A DNA stretch of 64,000 bases from JACDAV01 sp964626755 (GTDB lineage Bacteria; Chloroflexota; Limnocylindria; Limnocylindrales; CSP1-4). The translations under genes and the position numbers were made by a program. The notes under the pieces were generated by a model, which worked only from the letters and a program-made list of their open reading frames with translations, did no database searches and was not told the DNA's origin. Below are positions 47,057 through 55,552 of the stretch, piece by piece. The stretch spans positions 191,854 through 255,853 of the forward strand of contig CAZVGO010000004.1 of the NCBI GenBank assembly GCA_964626755.1, read 5' to 3'. Position 1 is the first letter of the stretch. Each line of letters begins with the position of its first letter.

Positions 47057-49021
47057 ATGGTCGAGACGGTCGAGCTCGGTCGCGACGCGATGGACCGACA
47101 CGCCTGGGCGGAGGCCATGGAGGCGTTCCAGGCTGCCGACCGCGACGGCGGTCTTGCCCCAGCCGACCTCGAGCTCCTTGGTACTGCCGCCTGGTGGGCG
47201 GGACAACCCGACGCGGCCACCGAGGCGCTGGAACGGGCTTTTGCCGGCCACACGGAGGCCGGGCGGTCCACCGAGGCCGCGCGGATAGCCCTGCTGCTTG
47301 CGTACCAGGCGTTCCGTCGCCTTGGCGGCGCGATCGGCGCCGGTTGGCTCGCCCGCGCCGAGCGTCTGATCGAAACTGAACCTGAGTCCTCGGTGCACGC
47401 CCGGGTTGCCGTCTTCCATTCGATCGTGGCGTTGCTGGCCAGCCGGATCGGCGAGGGAATCGAGTTCGCCGATCGGGCGATGGAGCTGGCTCGAAAACAC
47501 AGCGACCCCGACGCCTTGTTCATGGCGATGAGCTTCAAGGGCCTGGCCGAGGTCTTCGCCGGAAACTTACAGGCCGGTGTCGCGCTCATCGACGAGGCCG
47601 CGACCGCGGCCTCGTCGGGCCAGCTGGATCTCCGCGTGGCGAGTGACATCTACTGCAACACGATCGCCTCCTGTCGGAATGTCGGCGACTACAAGCGGGC
47701 GGGGCAATGGGCGGACGAGGGGGAGCGCTGGATGCGTCGCCAATCGGTTGGCGGCTACCCAGGTGTCTGCCGCGTCCATCGCGCGGAGCTCAAGATGCTC
47801 CGCGGACAATGGGCCGAGGCCGAGCAGGAGGCGCGCCAGGCCTGCGTGGAGCTCGAGCGCTTCGGGATCCTGGATGGTGTTGGGTTTGCCCACTACGAGG
47901 TGGGCGAGGTTCGGCTTCGGATGGGCGACCTCGACGCCGCGGCCGAGGCGTTCGACCGGGCCTACGAGTACGGGCACGACGCGCAGCCCGGGATGGCGAT
48001 CCTCCAACTCGCCCGTGGCGAGATCGACGAGGCTGGGCGCTCGATCGCGCGCGCGCTCACTGCGGCCGCAGGCACCGGTGGACCCGCCGATCGGGCGACC
48101 CGGGCCCGACTGCTCCCCGCCCAGGTCGACATCGCGCTGGCGTCGGGCGACGTGGAGACGGCCGGAAGGGCGGTCGAGGAGCTGGAATCGATCGCTACCG
48201 ACTTCGAACGACCGGTGTTCGCTGCCGGCGCGCTCACGGCACGGGGAGAGCTGCTCCTCGGGGAGGATCGGCCTGCGGAGGCGTCGCCCCTCCTGGGCCG
48301 ATCATGGCGGCTCTGGCAGGACACGGACCTGCCCTATGAAAGCGCCCGGGCGCGCCTCCGGTATGCGGAGGCGGTCGCCGCCGAAGGCGACAAGGCTGCC
48401 GGTCACCGGGATCTGCGCGCCGCTCGCAGCGTGTTCGAGCGGCTCGGCGCGACCCTCGACCTCCAGCGCGTGGACGCTCTCCTCGGGGAGGACACGGCAT
48501 CGTCGACTCGTGCTCCCCGGCGGACGACCAGGACGTTCATGTTCACCGACATCGTCACTTCGACCGACCTGGTCGGCCTGATCGGCGATGACGCCTGGGG
48601 CGAGCTGCTGCGCTGGCACGACCGGGAGCTCCGATCCGCATTCGCCCAGCATCGCGGCGAGGAAATCAAGACCACCGGCGACGGGTTCTTCGTCGCGTTC
48701 GAGCGGGCCACCGATGGACTCGAGTGCGGGGTCGATATCCAGCGAAGACTGGCGCGCCACCGCCGCGAGCACGGATTCGCACCCCAGGTACGGATCGGCC
48801 TCCACGCCACCGAGGCGACCCGCCAGGGCGGCGACTACCAGGGCCGGGGCGTGCATGTCGCGGCCCGCATCGGTGCTGCCGCGGTGGGTGAGGAGATCCT
48901 CGTCTCCGGAGTGACCCTGAGCGAGATCGATTCGATCCGCTTCGGGCTATCCGAACCGCGTCAGCTCAGCCTCAAGGGGGTCGAGGAGCCGGTCGAGGTC
49001 CGCAGCGTCAACTGGCGGTAG
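47057..49021 (+). CDS. TPR protein with C-terminal class III nucleotidyl cyclase domain
   Basis: ATG 47057 gives 654 residues; GTG 47024 is an alternative, 18 bases after a TACCCT box. About 480 residues of tetratricopeptide-like helical repeats (DRHAWAEAMEAFQAADRDGG, DLDAAAEAFDRAYEYGHDAQ) precede a class III cyclase domain starting near 490 (RTFMFTDIVTSTDLVGLIGD). Both metal aspartates are visible, in FTDIV and KTTGDGFF, as well as the later HVAARIGAAAVGEEILVSG. It probably makes cAMP. The order TPR then cyclase is the reverse of the usual cyclase-AAA-TPR layout in actinobacteria. No membrane segment is present. Confidence 0.88.
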   Translation: MVETVELGRDAMDRHAWAEAMEAFQAADRDGGLAPADLELLGTAAWWAGQPDAATEALERAFAGHTEAGRSTEAARIALLLAYQAFRRLGGAIGAGWLARAERLIETEPESSVHARVAVFHSIVALLASRIGEGIEFADRAMELARKHSDPDALFMAMSFKGLAEVFAGNLQAGVALIDEAATAASSGQLDLRVASDIYCNTIASCRNVGDYKRAGQWADEGERWMRRQSVGGYPGVCRVHRAELKMLRGQWAEAEQEARQACVELERFGILDGVGFAHYEVGEVRLRMGDLDAAAEAFDRAYEYGHDAQPGMAILQLARGEIDEAGRSIARALTAAAGTGGPADRATRARLLPAQVDIALASGDVETAGRAVEELESIATDFERPVFAAGALTARGELLLGEDRPAEASPLLGRSWRLWQDTDLPYESARARLRYAEAVAAEGDKAAGHRDLRAARSVFERLGATLDLQRVDALLGEDTASSTRAPRRTTRTFMFTDIVTSTDLVGLIGDDAWGELLRWHDRELRSAFAQHRGEEIKTTGDGFFVAFERATDGLECGVDIQRRLARHRREHGFAPQVRIGLHATEATRQGGDYQGRGVHVAARIGAAAVGEEILVSGVTLSEIDSIRFGLSEPRQLSLKGVEEPVEVRSVNWR

Positions 49022-49652
49022 GGGACTCGAAGTCGATGCGCATCACGACCCGCCTGAGCGTCGGATGGTGGACCTCGGAGAAGCCGGCGTCGGCGAAGAT
49101 GCTGCGGGTCCCGACGTGGGTCTCTCCCCAGGTGATTTCCTGGCCTGGCTCGGTGATCATCGGGTAGGCCTCGAGGGCCCGGGCGCCTCGCTCCCGAGCG
49201 AAGTCGACGGTTGCCCGGGCGAGCGCTCGAGTGATACCGCGGCGCCGGAAGCCCGCGCGGGTTGCGAAGCAGGCCACGGCCCAGACGCTACCGTCGTCCT
49301 TGTCCTCGCCGCGCGCCTTGAACGCGACACGCTGGGGCGGTAGGCGAATGTAGGCCGTCCGGGGCTCGACCGCGCACCAGCCGACGGGCTCGCCGTCGAG
49401 GTACGCGATGAGGCCACTGGTCGCGGGAGCGTCAGGGTCGCCGCAGCGCGTCTGCTCCTGCAGCCGTTCCATCCGTTCCGCGACGTGGACCGAGTGCCAC
49501 TCGGCCCAGTTCCGCATCTTGAACTTCTGGCATTGGCAATAGGCCGCGTAGCCACGCGACCCGAAGATCGCCCGCAGGTCCTCCCACGACGCCTCGTTCG
49601 CGGGAACGATGGTGATGCTGCTTTCGTCGGCCACCAGTCTCGGACGATCCAC
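49008..49652 (-). CDS. GNAT family N-acetyltransferase
   Basis: The 214-residue protein begins MDRPRLVADESSITIVPANE. The GNAT core is VWAVACFATRAGFRRRGITR with the acetyl-CoA loop RAGFRRRGI near 130, then LARATVDFARERGARALEAY and the late FADAGFSEVHHPTLRRVVMR. The N-terminal YCQCQKFKMRNWAEW block is typical of a GNAT subfamily found in actinobacteria. The substrate is unknown. Its 3' end overlaps the cyclase gene by 14 bases, and it lies three bases after the toroid gene. Confidence 0.88.
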   Translation of the reverse strand: MDRPRLVADESSITIVPANEASWEDLRAIFGSRGYAAYCQCQKFKMRNWAEWHSVHVAERMERLQEQTRCGDPDAPATSGLIAYLDGEPVGWCAVEPRTAYIRLPPQRVAFKARGEDKDDGSVWAVACFATRAGFRRRGITRALARATVDFARERGARALEAYPMITEPGQEITWGETHVGTRSIFADAGFSEVHHPTLRRVVMRIDFESPTAS

Positions 49653-49655
49653 CGG

Positions 49656-50618
49656 TCAGGAACGCGCTCCTGACGCCGTGGAGGGCTCGCGCGTGATCTC
49701 GGCCCAGCGCAGCACGCGCATCGCACGGAGCGTGTTCCACCGGCTGGGCTTTCCGACGCCTTCGTCCATGTCGAAGTGGACCTCGCCCTCGTGGGCTTTC
49801 TCAAGGGCCCACCGACCGTCCGCATCGCGCTTCTGCCCGACGACCCCCACCGCCTCGGAGACCCGCTCGTCGGGGACGACGCCGGCGTCGCGCACGTAGT
49901 CGAGGCCGCGGAGCACGTCGTAGTGGTAATAGGTCGGGTAGGCGAAGCGCAACCAGTCCTCGTCGATCACGTCGCCGGTCGACTTCCGACGGAACAGCCG
50001 GCGCTCGAGCATGTACTCCTCGCCGCGGCGGCGTGAAGCGGCCACCTCGGCCGAGCCGCCGATCGCCCGCTCGTGCTCGAGCAGGCCCTCGAGGACATTG
50101 ATCGTCGTCGCAAACGACGACACCGTCGCCCCGTTCTCGACCTCGCAGTTCCAGCCGCCATCAGGGAGCTGCTCGCCCAGGAGACGGTCGACGAGCGGCG
50201 TCATGTCCACTCCGAAGTACGAGCCGGTCGCGACGACGTTGCCGTTGATGCACGGCTCGACCTCGCCTTCGAAGAACCGGTTGTCGGCCCACGGGGTTTC
50301 GAAATCTGCGCCGCCTCCCCAGGTCACATGCTCCCGAACGAGGGCGACGGCCCGCCGGGCCTGCGCGCACTCGGGATCGAGCCCAAACCGCCGCAGGAGC
50401 TCCAGGACGTGGAACGTGTCCGTCCAGTCGTGCGACCAGGCCCTGCCGGCCCATTGGCCGTCCGGCGCCTGGAGCGCGAGCAGCCGGGCGCCCCAGCCCT
50501 CGGTCGCGATCCTTGACCGCTCGGCGGCGACGGCATCGGCAGGCTCGTCGGTCAGGTCACGCATCACCTGCCATCGGATCCCGGGGTCGGAGTCCAGGAG
50601 CCACCCCTCGACAGTCAT
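49656..50618 (-). CDS. Squalene cyclase-like alpha/alpha-toroid protein
   Basis: The 320-residue protein starts MTVEGWLLDSDPGIRWQVMR. Repeated QW-like elements (LLALQAPDGQWAGRAWSHDW, LLGEQLPDGGWNCEVENGAT, VVGQKRDADGRWALEKAHEG) define a prenyltransferase/squalene-cyclase-type toroid, but at half the length of true squalene-hopene cyclase and without the DxDD motif. It is therefore unlikely to cyclise squalene and may bind a terpenoid or act in degradation. It precedes the GNAT gene. A GAAGGGAGA ribosome site supports the start. Confidence 0.8.
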   Translation of the reverse strand: MTVEGWLLDSDPGIRWQVMRDLTDEPADAVAAERSRIATEGWGARLLALQAPDGQWAGRAWSHDWTDTFHVLELLRRFGLDPECAQARRAVALVREHVTWGGGADFETPWADNRFFEGEVEPCINGNVVATGSYFGVDMTPLVDRLLGEQLPDGGWNCEVENGATVSSFATTINVLEGLLEHERAIGGSAEVAASRRRGEEYMLERRLFRRKSTGDVIDEDWLRFAYPTYYHYDVLRGLDYVRDAGVVPDERVSEAVGVVGQKRDADGRWALEKAHEGEVHFDMDEGVGKPSRWNTLRAMRVLRWAEITREPSTASGARS

Positions 50619-50691
50619 GTCGTTCTCCCTTCACGCCGTGGCGACGGCACCATGCTCAACGGGGTTCCTGACAGTTTCCGTCAGGAATCGG

Positions 50692-51273
50692 TCAGACGCG
50701 GTCGAGGAACTCCAGCACCCGCTTCGTGAGCAGGGCGGTCGCCTCGGGGTCGTACGAGGGGAGCGAGCTGTCGGCGAAGTAGTGCTGGTCGCCGGGATAG
50801 AGGAACAGCTCCGCGTCGTCGACCTTCTCGACGATCTCCCGGGCGGCCTCGATGTCGCCCTCGCCGACGAAGATCGGGTCGTTGTCCATGCCGTGGATCT
50901 GGACGGGGACGCCGTCCGGCCAGGGTCCGAAGGCCCACTCGCCGCTGATCGGGATGGCGGAGTAGAAGAGCAGCGCGCCCTTGGCTCCCGGCCGCGTCTG
51001 GGCGAGCTTCTGGGCCGCCATCTCACCGAGCGACATCCCCGCGTACACCAGCTCGGCCGGCAGGTCGTCGGCGGTGCGGACGCCGCGTTCGAGGACCTCG
51101 TCGAACCCGGTCTCCTTGACAAAGGCCATCCCCTCGTCGATCGACTCGAACGTCTGTCCGTCGAACAGGTCCGGCGTGTGCACGGTGTGCCCGGCGGCCC
51201 GCAGGTCGTCGGCGAACGCGCGGACGCCCGGGGTCAGCCCCTGAGCGTGGTGGAACAGCAGGACCTCGGCCAT
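50692..51273 (-). CDS. Dienelactone hydrolase family protein with serine nucleophile
   Basis: ATG 51273, after GGAGGG, gives 193 residues starting MAEVLLFHHAQGLTPGVRAF. The alpha/beta-hydrolase pattern is clear: TPDLFDGQTFESIDEGMAF, the nucleophile elbow YAGMSLGEMAAQ with Ser81 where classical dienelactone hydrolase has cysteine, an aspartate in IHGMDNDPIF and the histidine in YPGDQHYFAD at 164. The Ser enzyme is common in actinobacteria and may hydrolyse esters or lactones. It is cytoplasmic and divergent from a nitroreductase-like gene. Confidence 0.9.
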   Translation of the reverse strand: MAEVLLFHHAQGLTPGVRAFADDLRAAGHTVHTPDLFDGQTFESIDEGMAFVKETGFDEVLERGVRTADDLPAELVYAGMSLGEMAAQKLAQTRPGAKGALLFYSAIPISGEWAFGPWPDGVPVQIHGMDNDPIFVGEGDIEAAREIVEKVDDAELFLYPGDQHYFADSSLPSYDPEATALLTKRVLEFLDRV

Positions 51274-51352
51274 GGAGCCCTCCAGGGATGATGATTGCCG
51301 CGAGGGTATCCTGCGAATGCGTAACGCGCCGACGAGACCGGGGGAGGGGAAC

Positions 51353-51832
51353 ATGGCCCAGACACAACGACGAGCGTTCCTTCCGCCGCGGTGGTTCATC
51401 CGTGGAGCGTGGCTCATCCACCGTGCCATGTACCGCGTGACCGGCGGCCGGTTCGGCCTGCGGAAGCCGACCCCGAAGACCTACGGGATGATGACCATCC
51501 ACACGACCGGTCGAAGATCCGGGACGAAGCGGACAGCAATCCTCGGCTACTACGAAGACCTACCGAACCTCTTCACCCTGGCAATGAACGGCTGGGGCGA
51601 GCCGGAGCCGGCGTGGTGGCTCAACCTGCAGGCGAATCCGAACGCCACCCTGGTGCTGCCCGATGGCACCCGCGAGGTCACGGCCCGCGCCGCGACCGGG
51701 GACGAGCGCCGGCGGTTGTGGGAGACGATGGCCCAGAAGGAACCGAACCTCGATAGCTACGCCGAGCGTCGGCCGAAGGGGACGGCCGTCGTCGTGTTCG
51801 AGCCTCGCACGGGGTCGCTCCCCCTATCCTGA
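51353..51832 (+). CDS. F420-binding nitroreductase/split-barrel protein
   Basis: ATG 51353 (GGGGAGGGGA ribosome site) gives 159 residues, starting MAQTQRRAFLPPRWFIRGAW. ATG 51317 is an alternative four bases after a TATCCT box. The deazaflavin split-barrel appears in YGMMTIHTTGRRSGTKRTAI and PEPAWWLNLQANPNATLVLP, with the end RPKGTAVVVFEPRTG. It is paralogous to the protein at 34848. It probably binds F420 and may reduce a hydrophobic substrate. The sulfatase gene follows after eight bases. Confidence 0.88.
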   Translation: MAQTQRRAFLPPRWFIRGAWLIHRAMYRVTGGRFGLRKPTPKTYGMMTIHTTGRRSGTKRTAILGYYEDLPNLFTLAMNGWGEPEPAWWLNLQANPNATLVLPDGTREVTARAATGDERRRLWETMAQKEPNLDSYAERRPKGTAVVVFEPRTGSLPLS

Positions 51833-51840
51833 GCAGCGCC

Positions 51841-53265
51841 ATGGCCACGCCGACGCGACCCAACCTCGTGTTCATCATGGCCGACGACCACGCCGCTCAA
51901 GCGATCGGGGCGTACGGTTCGCAGCTCAATGCGACGCCCCACATCGACCGGATCGCGATGGGCGGCATGCGCTTCGACGCGTGCTTCTGCACGAACTCGA
52001 TCTGCACCCCGTCACGCGCCTCGATCCTCACCGGGACGTACAGCCACATCAACGGAGTCACTACGCTCGACACTCCGTGGGATGCGCGTCAGCCGACGTT
52101 CGTCACGGCGCTGGCCGAGGCGGGCTACCAGACGGCGGTCGTCGGCAAGTGGCATCTCGGCCACGGAGGGATCCACGATCCCAGGTCGTTCGACCGTTGG
52201 ATCGTCCTGCCGGATCAGGGCGAGTACCACGATCCGTTGTTCCTCACGGCTGAGGGCCCGGTCCGGCTCGAGGGCTACGCCACGGACCTGATCACCGACC
52301 TGTCACTCCACTGGCTGGCCCGGCGGGATCCCGCCCGCCCGTTCGGCCTGCTCATCCACCACAAGGCGCCCCATCGCTCCTGGGAGCCGGACGAGGTCCA
52401 CGCCGGTCGATATCAGGACGCCCACCTGCCGGTTCCGCCCGGCTTTGACGACGACCATTCGGGCCAGGCGCCCGCCGCTTCAGAAGCGCGGATGCGGATG
52501 GCCGACCTGACCGAGAGCGACCTGAAGGCCCCGATCCCGGTCGGCCTCGATGTCGACGCGGAAGCCCGCTGGCGGTGGCGCCGATTCATCGAGGACTACC
52601 TCGCCTGCGTGGCGAGCATCGACGACAACGTGGGACGCGTCCTCGACTGGCTCGACGAGGCCGGGCTCGCCGACGACACCGTGGTCGTCTACACGAGCGA
52701 CCAGGGGTTCTTTCTCGGCGAGCATGGCTGGTTCGACAAGCGCTTCATGTACGAGGAATCGATCCGCATGCCCCTGCTCGTCCGCTACCCGCGCGGGGTG
52801 GCGCCGGCCTCGGCGATCGACGCAATGGTCCTCAATGTCGACTTCGCGCCGACGTTCTGCGAGCTGGCCGGGGTGCCGATCCCGACCACGATGCAGGGTC
52901 GCTCCGTCGTGCCGATCCTGCATGGCGACACGCCCGCCGACTGGCGGACCAGCATGTACTACCGCTACTGGATGCATCTCGATCCGGCGCATCGCGTCCA
53001 GGCTCATCTCGGCGTCCGGACCAGTCGCTACAAGCTGGTCCACTACCCGGGCGAGGGCGCCGGAGTGCCCGGCGCGTCCAGCGAGGAGCGCACACCCGCC
53101 TGGGAGCTGTTCGACCTCACCACCGACCCGTTCGAGCTCCACAGCGTCTATCACGACCCGGCGTACGCCTCGATCGTCACGGACCTGGGGACCGAGCTCA
53201 GGCGCCTCCAGGTCGAGGTGGGTGACGACTCGGAGTCACGCACCCCGGCGGCGGGCCAGCATTGA
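51841..53265 (+). CDS. Type I sulfatase
   Basis: The 474-residue protein has the sulfatase metal site NLVFIMADDHAAQ and the formylglycine signature CTPSRASILTG with Cys55. VVGKWHLGH, HHKAPHRSW and the late metal motif YTSDQGFFLGEHGWFDKRF complete the active site. It hydrolyses sulfate esters after maturation of Cys55 by a formylglycine-generating enzyme, which is not encoded here. There is no signal peptide, so a cytoplasmic substrate is likely. It seems cotranscribed with the upstream F420-type gene. Confidence 0.95.
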   Translation: MATPTRPNLVFIMADDHAAQAIGAYGSQLNATPHIDRIAMGGMRFDACFCTNSICTPSRASILTGTYSHINGVTTLDTPWDARQPTFVTALAEAGYQTAVVGKWHLGHGGIHDPRSFDRWIVLPDQGEYHDPLFLTAEGPVRLEGYATDLITDLSLHWLARRDPARPFGLLIHHKAPHRSWEPDEVHAGRYQDAHLPVPPGFDDDHSGQAPAASEARMRMADLTESDLKAPIPVGLDVDAEARWRWRRFIEDYLACVASIDDNVGRVLDWLDEAGLADDTVVVYTSDQGFFLGEHGWFDKRFMYEESIRMPLLVRYPRGVAPASAIDAMVLNVDFAPTFCELAGVPIPTTMQGRSVVPILHGDTPADWRTSMYYRYWMHLDPAHRVQAHLGVRTSRYKLVHYPGEGAGVPGASSEERTPAWELFDLTTDPFELHSVYHDPAYASIVTDLGTELRRLQVEVGDDSESRTPAAGQH

Positions 53266-53358
53266 AGTCACGCTCGCCGGCAAGAACCGGATTGCGTTGC
53301 CGAGCGCCATACCCTGTGAAGGCACGACCGTTGTGGCCGTGCACAGCGCGAGGCGACG

Positions 53359-53922
53359 ATGGACCAGCGACGGCTCGTCGAGCGGGCAAGGGGAGGCGAT
53401 CATGACGCCTTCGCCGATCTCGCACGGGCTGCCGTCGTGCGGCTGGACGAAGTCGCTCGCCTCATCCTCCGGGACCCGGAGCTCGCACGCGACGCGGTCC
53501 AGGAAGCGCTGATCCGGGCCTGGCGGGATCTCCCGAAGCTTCGAGATCCCGACCGGTTCGACGCATGGCTCCGTCGCCTCACGGTCAATGCCTGCTTCGA
53601 CCAGGCACGCCACCGGCGGCGACGCCTCGTCGAGATCGAGCTCACCCCGATGCACGCCCCGGCGACGTCGGACAGCTCGGCCGCCCACGCCGATCGGGAG
53701 CTGGTCGACCAGGTCCTGCGGCGTCTCGACGAGCATGGCCGGGCGATCGTCGTCCTGCATTACTACCTGGGCCTGCCGTTGACCGACGTCGCGGCAACGC
53801 TTGGCATCCCCGTCGGAACGGTCAAGTCGCGACTGCACCGCGCGCTCGGCACGATGCGCGTCGCGATCGAGCCCGAACCGAACCTCGCCGCCTCGCGGTC
53901 CTCCGGAGGGCAGCCGGCATGA
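53359..53922 (+). CDS. ECF-type RNA polymerase sigma factor
   Basis: The 187-residue protein begins MDQRRLVERARGGDHDAFAD. Region 2 covers RLILRDPELARDAVQEALIR and FDAWLRRLTVNACFDQARHR; region 4 covers LDEHGRAIVVLHYYLGLPLT and GIPVGTVKSRLHRALGTMR. It is a SigE/RpoE-like ECF factor. The stop overlaps the next gene (ATGA), which encodes a membrane-anchored propeller. A TACCCT box lies about 40 bases upstream. Confidence 0.93.
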   Translation: MDQRRLVERARGGDHDAFADLARAAVVRLDEVARLILRDPELARDAVQEALIRAWRDLPKLRDPDRFDAWLRRLTVNACFDQARHRRRRLVEIELTPMHAPATSDSSAAHADRELVDQVLRRLDEHGRAIVVLHYYLGLPLTDVAATLGIPVGTVKSRLHRALGTMRVAIEPEPNLAASRSSGGQPA

Positions 53923-55217
53923 CGATCGACCGTCGCGCCGAGGTCGTTCTCCCGCCGATCCTCGGCGACCTCGCGAGGGGTCCCTATCCCAACTACATCG
54001 AGGATGTCCTGACCACCACGGCGCGAACGCGCCAGCGGCCGGTGTGGGCGTCCCTCCAGAGGTGGCTTCCCATGGTCGATATCTCTCGGGCGCCCGTGCT
54101 CGCGCCGCGCTTGCCCTGGCGTGCGATGGCGATCGGGCTACTTATCATCGCGCTGTTACTGGCCGGCCTGGCCCTGTTCGTCGGGACCCGTTCACCGCTC
54201 CCGGCGCCATTCGGCCCCGCCGGCAACGGCCTGATCGCATTCGAGACGGGTGGCGACATCTTCGCCACCGACCCGGGCACGGGTGTGACAACGGCCCTTG
54301 TGATCGGGCCCGAGGTCGATGTCGGCCCGCGCTTCTCGCTCGACGGGACAAGGATCGCCTTCGAACGAAAGCTCGACGGCGGCCGCGGGCAGGTCTACGT
54401 GGCCCGTGCCGACGGGAGCGACCTCACCCTCGTCACGCCTCAGTCAGTCTTTCTCGCGCGCGGCGACGCCGGAAGGGCGTGGCAGAAGTACGAGTTCTCG
54501 CCCGACGGCGCGACGCTGCTCATCGCCACGGTGACGTCGGGCATCCCCAGGATCACGATCGCGCAGGCCGACGGCAGTGGGGTCCGGCAGCTCGACGTGG
54601 GCATGCCCGCGACCGAGCCCTCATTCCGGCCGCCCGACGGCGCGGAAATCCTGTTCATCGGCAACGAGGGCGGCCGCCCGGGCCTCTTTGCCGTCGATCT
54701 GTCCGGCGGTCCGACAAGGCAGATTCTCACGGTTCCGTCCGGGTTCGACCTGGCCGGAGCCAGCTGGTCGCCGGACGGGGAGCACATCGCCTACTGGTCG
54801 TGGGGCGGACCGGGCGCCGGGTTCACGGCGAAGACCCACGTCGTTTCAGCGGACGGCACCGGCGACCTGGAGCTCCCGATGCCGCCGGATGCCGATTGGA
54901 ACGCGCACGCGACCTGGTCGAACGACGGGTCGCGGATCTTCATCGCTCGGGCGCACACGCCGGGCTTCGAGGACGTTCGAGGGGTCGTGCTCCCGGCCGA
55001 CGGCAGCAGCGTCGGCGTCGAGGTCGCACCCGCCGGTTCGATCGAGACGATGTGCTGCGCCGCCTGGATGTGGTCGCCCGACGACTCGAGACTCCTCGGC
55101 AGGTCCGGCGCGTCTGGGCCACAACAGCAGGTGCTCATCGACGTGGCCGCACAGCAGGCCGAGCGCGTGCCGTGGTCGTCGACCGGCGACCCCACCTGGC
55201 AGCGGCTCCACCGATAA
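53919..55217 (+). CDS. Membrane-anchored TolB/WD40-like propeller, likely regulator of the ECF sigma factor
   Basis: ATG 53919 overlaps the sigma stop and gives 432 residues. The N-terminal 65 residues are cytoplasmic and contain the block GPYPNYIEDVLTTTARTRQR, which recurs in Chloroflexota proteins coded after ECF sigma factors. A transmembrane helix spans about 67-88. Outside it a TolB-like propeller has PRFSLDGTRIAFERKLDGG, EFSPDGATLLIATVTSG, SWSPDGEHIAYWSWGG and TWSNDGSRIFIARAHTPG blades. No zinc anti-sigma motif is present. It probably holds or releases the sigma factor in response to an external ligand. Confidence 0.8.
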   Translation: MTIDRRAEVVLPPILGDLARGPYPNYIEDVLTTTARTRQRPVWASLQRWLPMVDISRAPVLAPRLPWRAMAIGLLIIALLLAGLALFVGTRSPLPAPFGPAGNGLIAFETGGDIFATDPGTGVTTALVIGPEVDVGPRFSLDGTRIAFERKLDGGRGQVYVARADGSDLTLVTPQSVFLARGDAGRAWQKYEFSPDGATLLIATVTSGIPRITIAQADGSGVRQLDVGMPATEPSFRPPDGAEILFIGNEGGRPGLFAVDLSGGPTRQILTVPSGFDLAGASWSPDGEHIAYWSWGGPGAGFTAKTHVVSADGTGDLELPMPPDADWNAHATWSNDGSRIFIARAHTPGFEDVRGVVLPADGSSVGVEVAPAGSIETMCCAAWMWSPDDSRLLGRSGASGPQQQVLIDVAAQQAERVPWSSTGDPTWQRLHR

Positions 55218-55552
55218 GCCCACCGCCGCGGCTCGCCGGCGCGGCGCATGAACGGGAGCCCCGGTCGATGCCGGGGCTCCTGCCGCGTCCTGGTCTTCGA
55301 AGCGGCCAGCTCGCAAGTCGGCGTCGACCACCGCCGAGGACGTTAGGATGTCCCAGCCATGAACGAGCTCCTGGCCCGGCGTCCCGAGGATGCCTGGGCC
55401 GCCACGATCTCCCACAAGAACGGCTGATCGGCCCCTTCCACATCCAGCGTCGAGGGAAGGGGCGGGACAGACGCGTGCCGCCGGTGCAGGGTTGAGCCTG
55501 CGCGCGCCGCGCCGTCCCGCGAGATCGCGCGCAAGCGCGCCGGGAGATCGAG
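55218..55552. other. Gap of 335 bases after the sigma/propeller operon
   Basis: Apart from the hairpin at 55255-55280, nothing is supported. A 22-codon frame at 55359-55427 (MNELLARRPEDAWAATISHK start) is too short to assign and could be another gene fragment. Confidence 0.45.
55255..55280 (+). terminator. Perfect ten-base hairpin, probable terminator
   Basis: GGAGCCCCGG (55255-55264) and CCGGGGCTCC (55271-55280) form a perfect ten-base stem with a six-base loop, 37 bases after the propeller stop. There is no U-tract, as often in high-GC genomes, so termination strength is uncertain. Confidence 0.6.
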
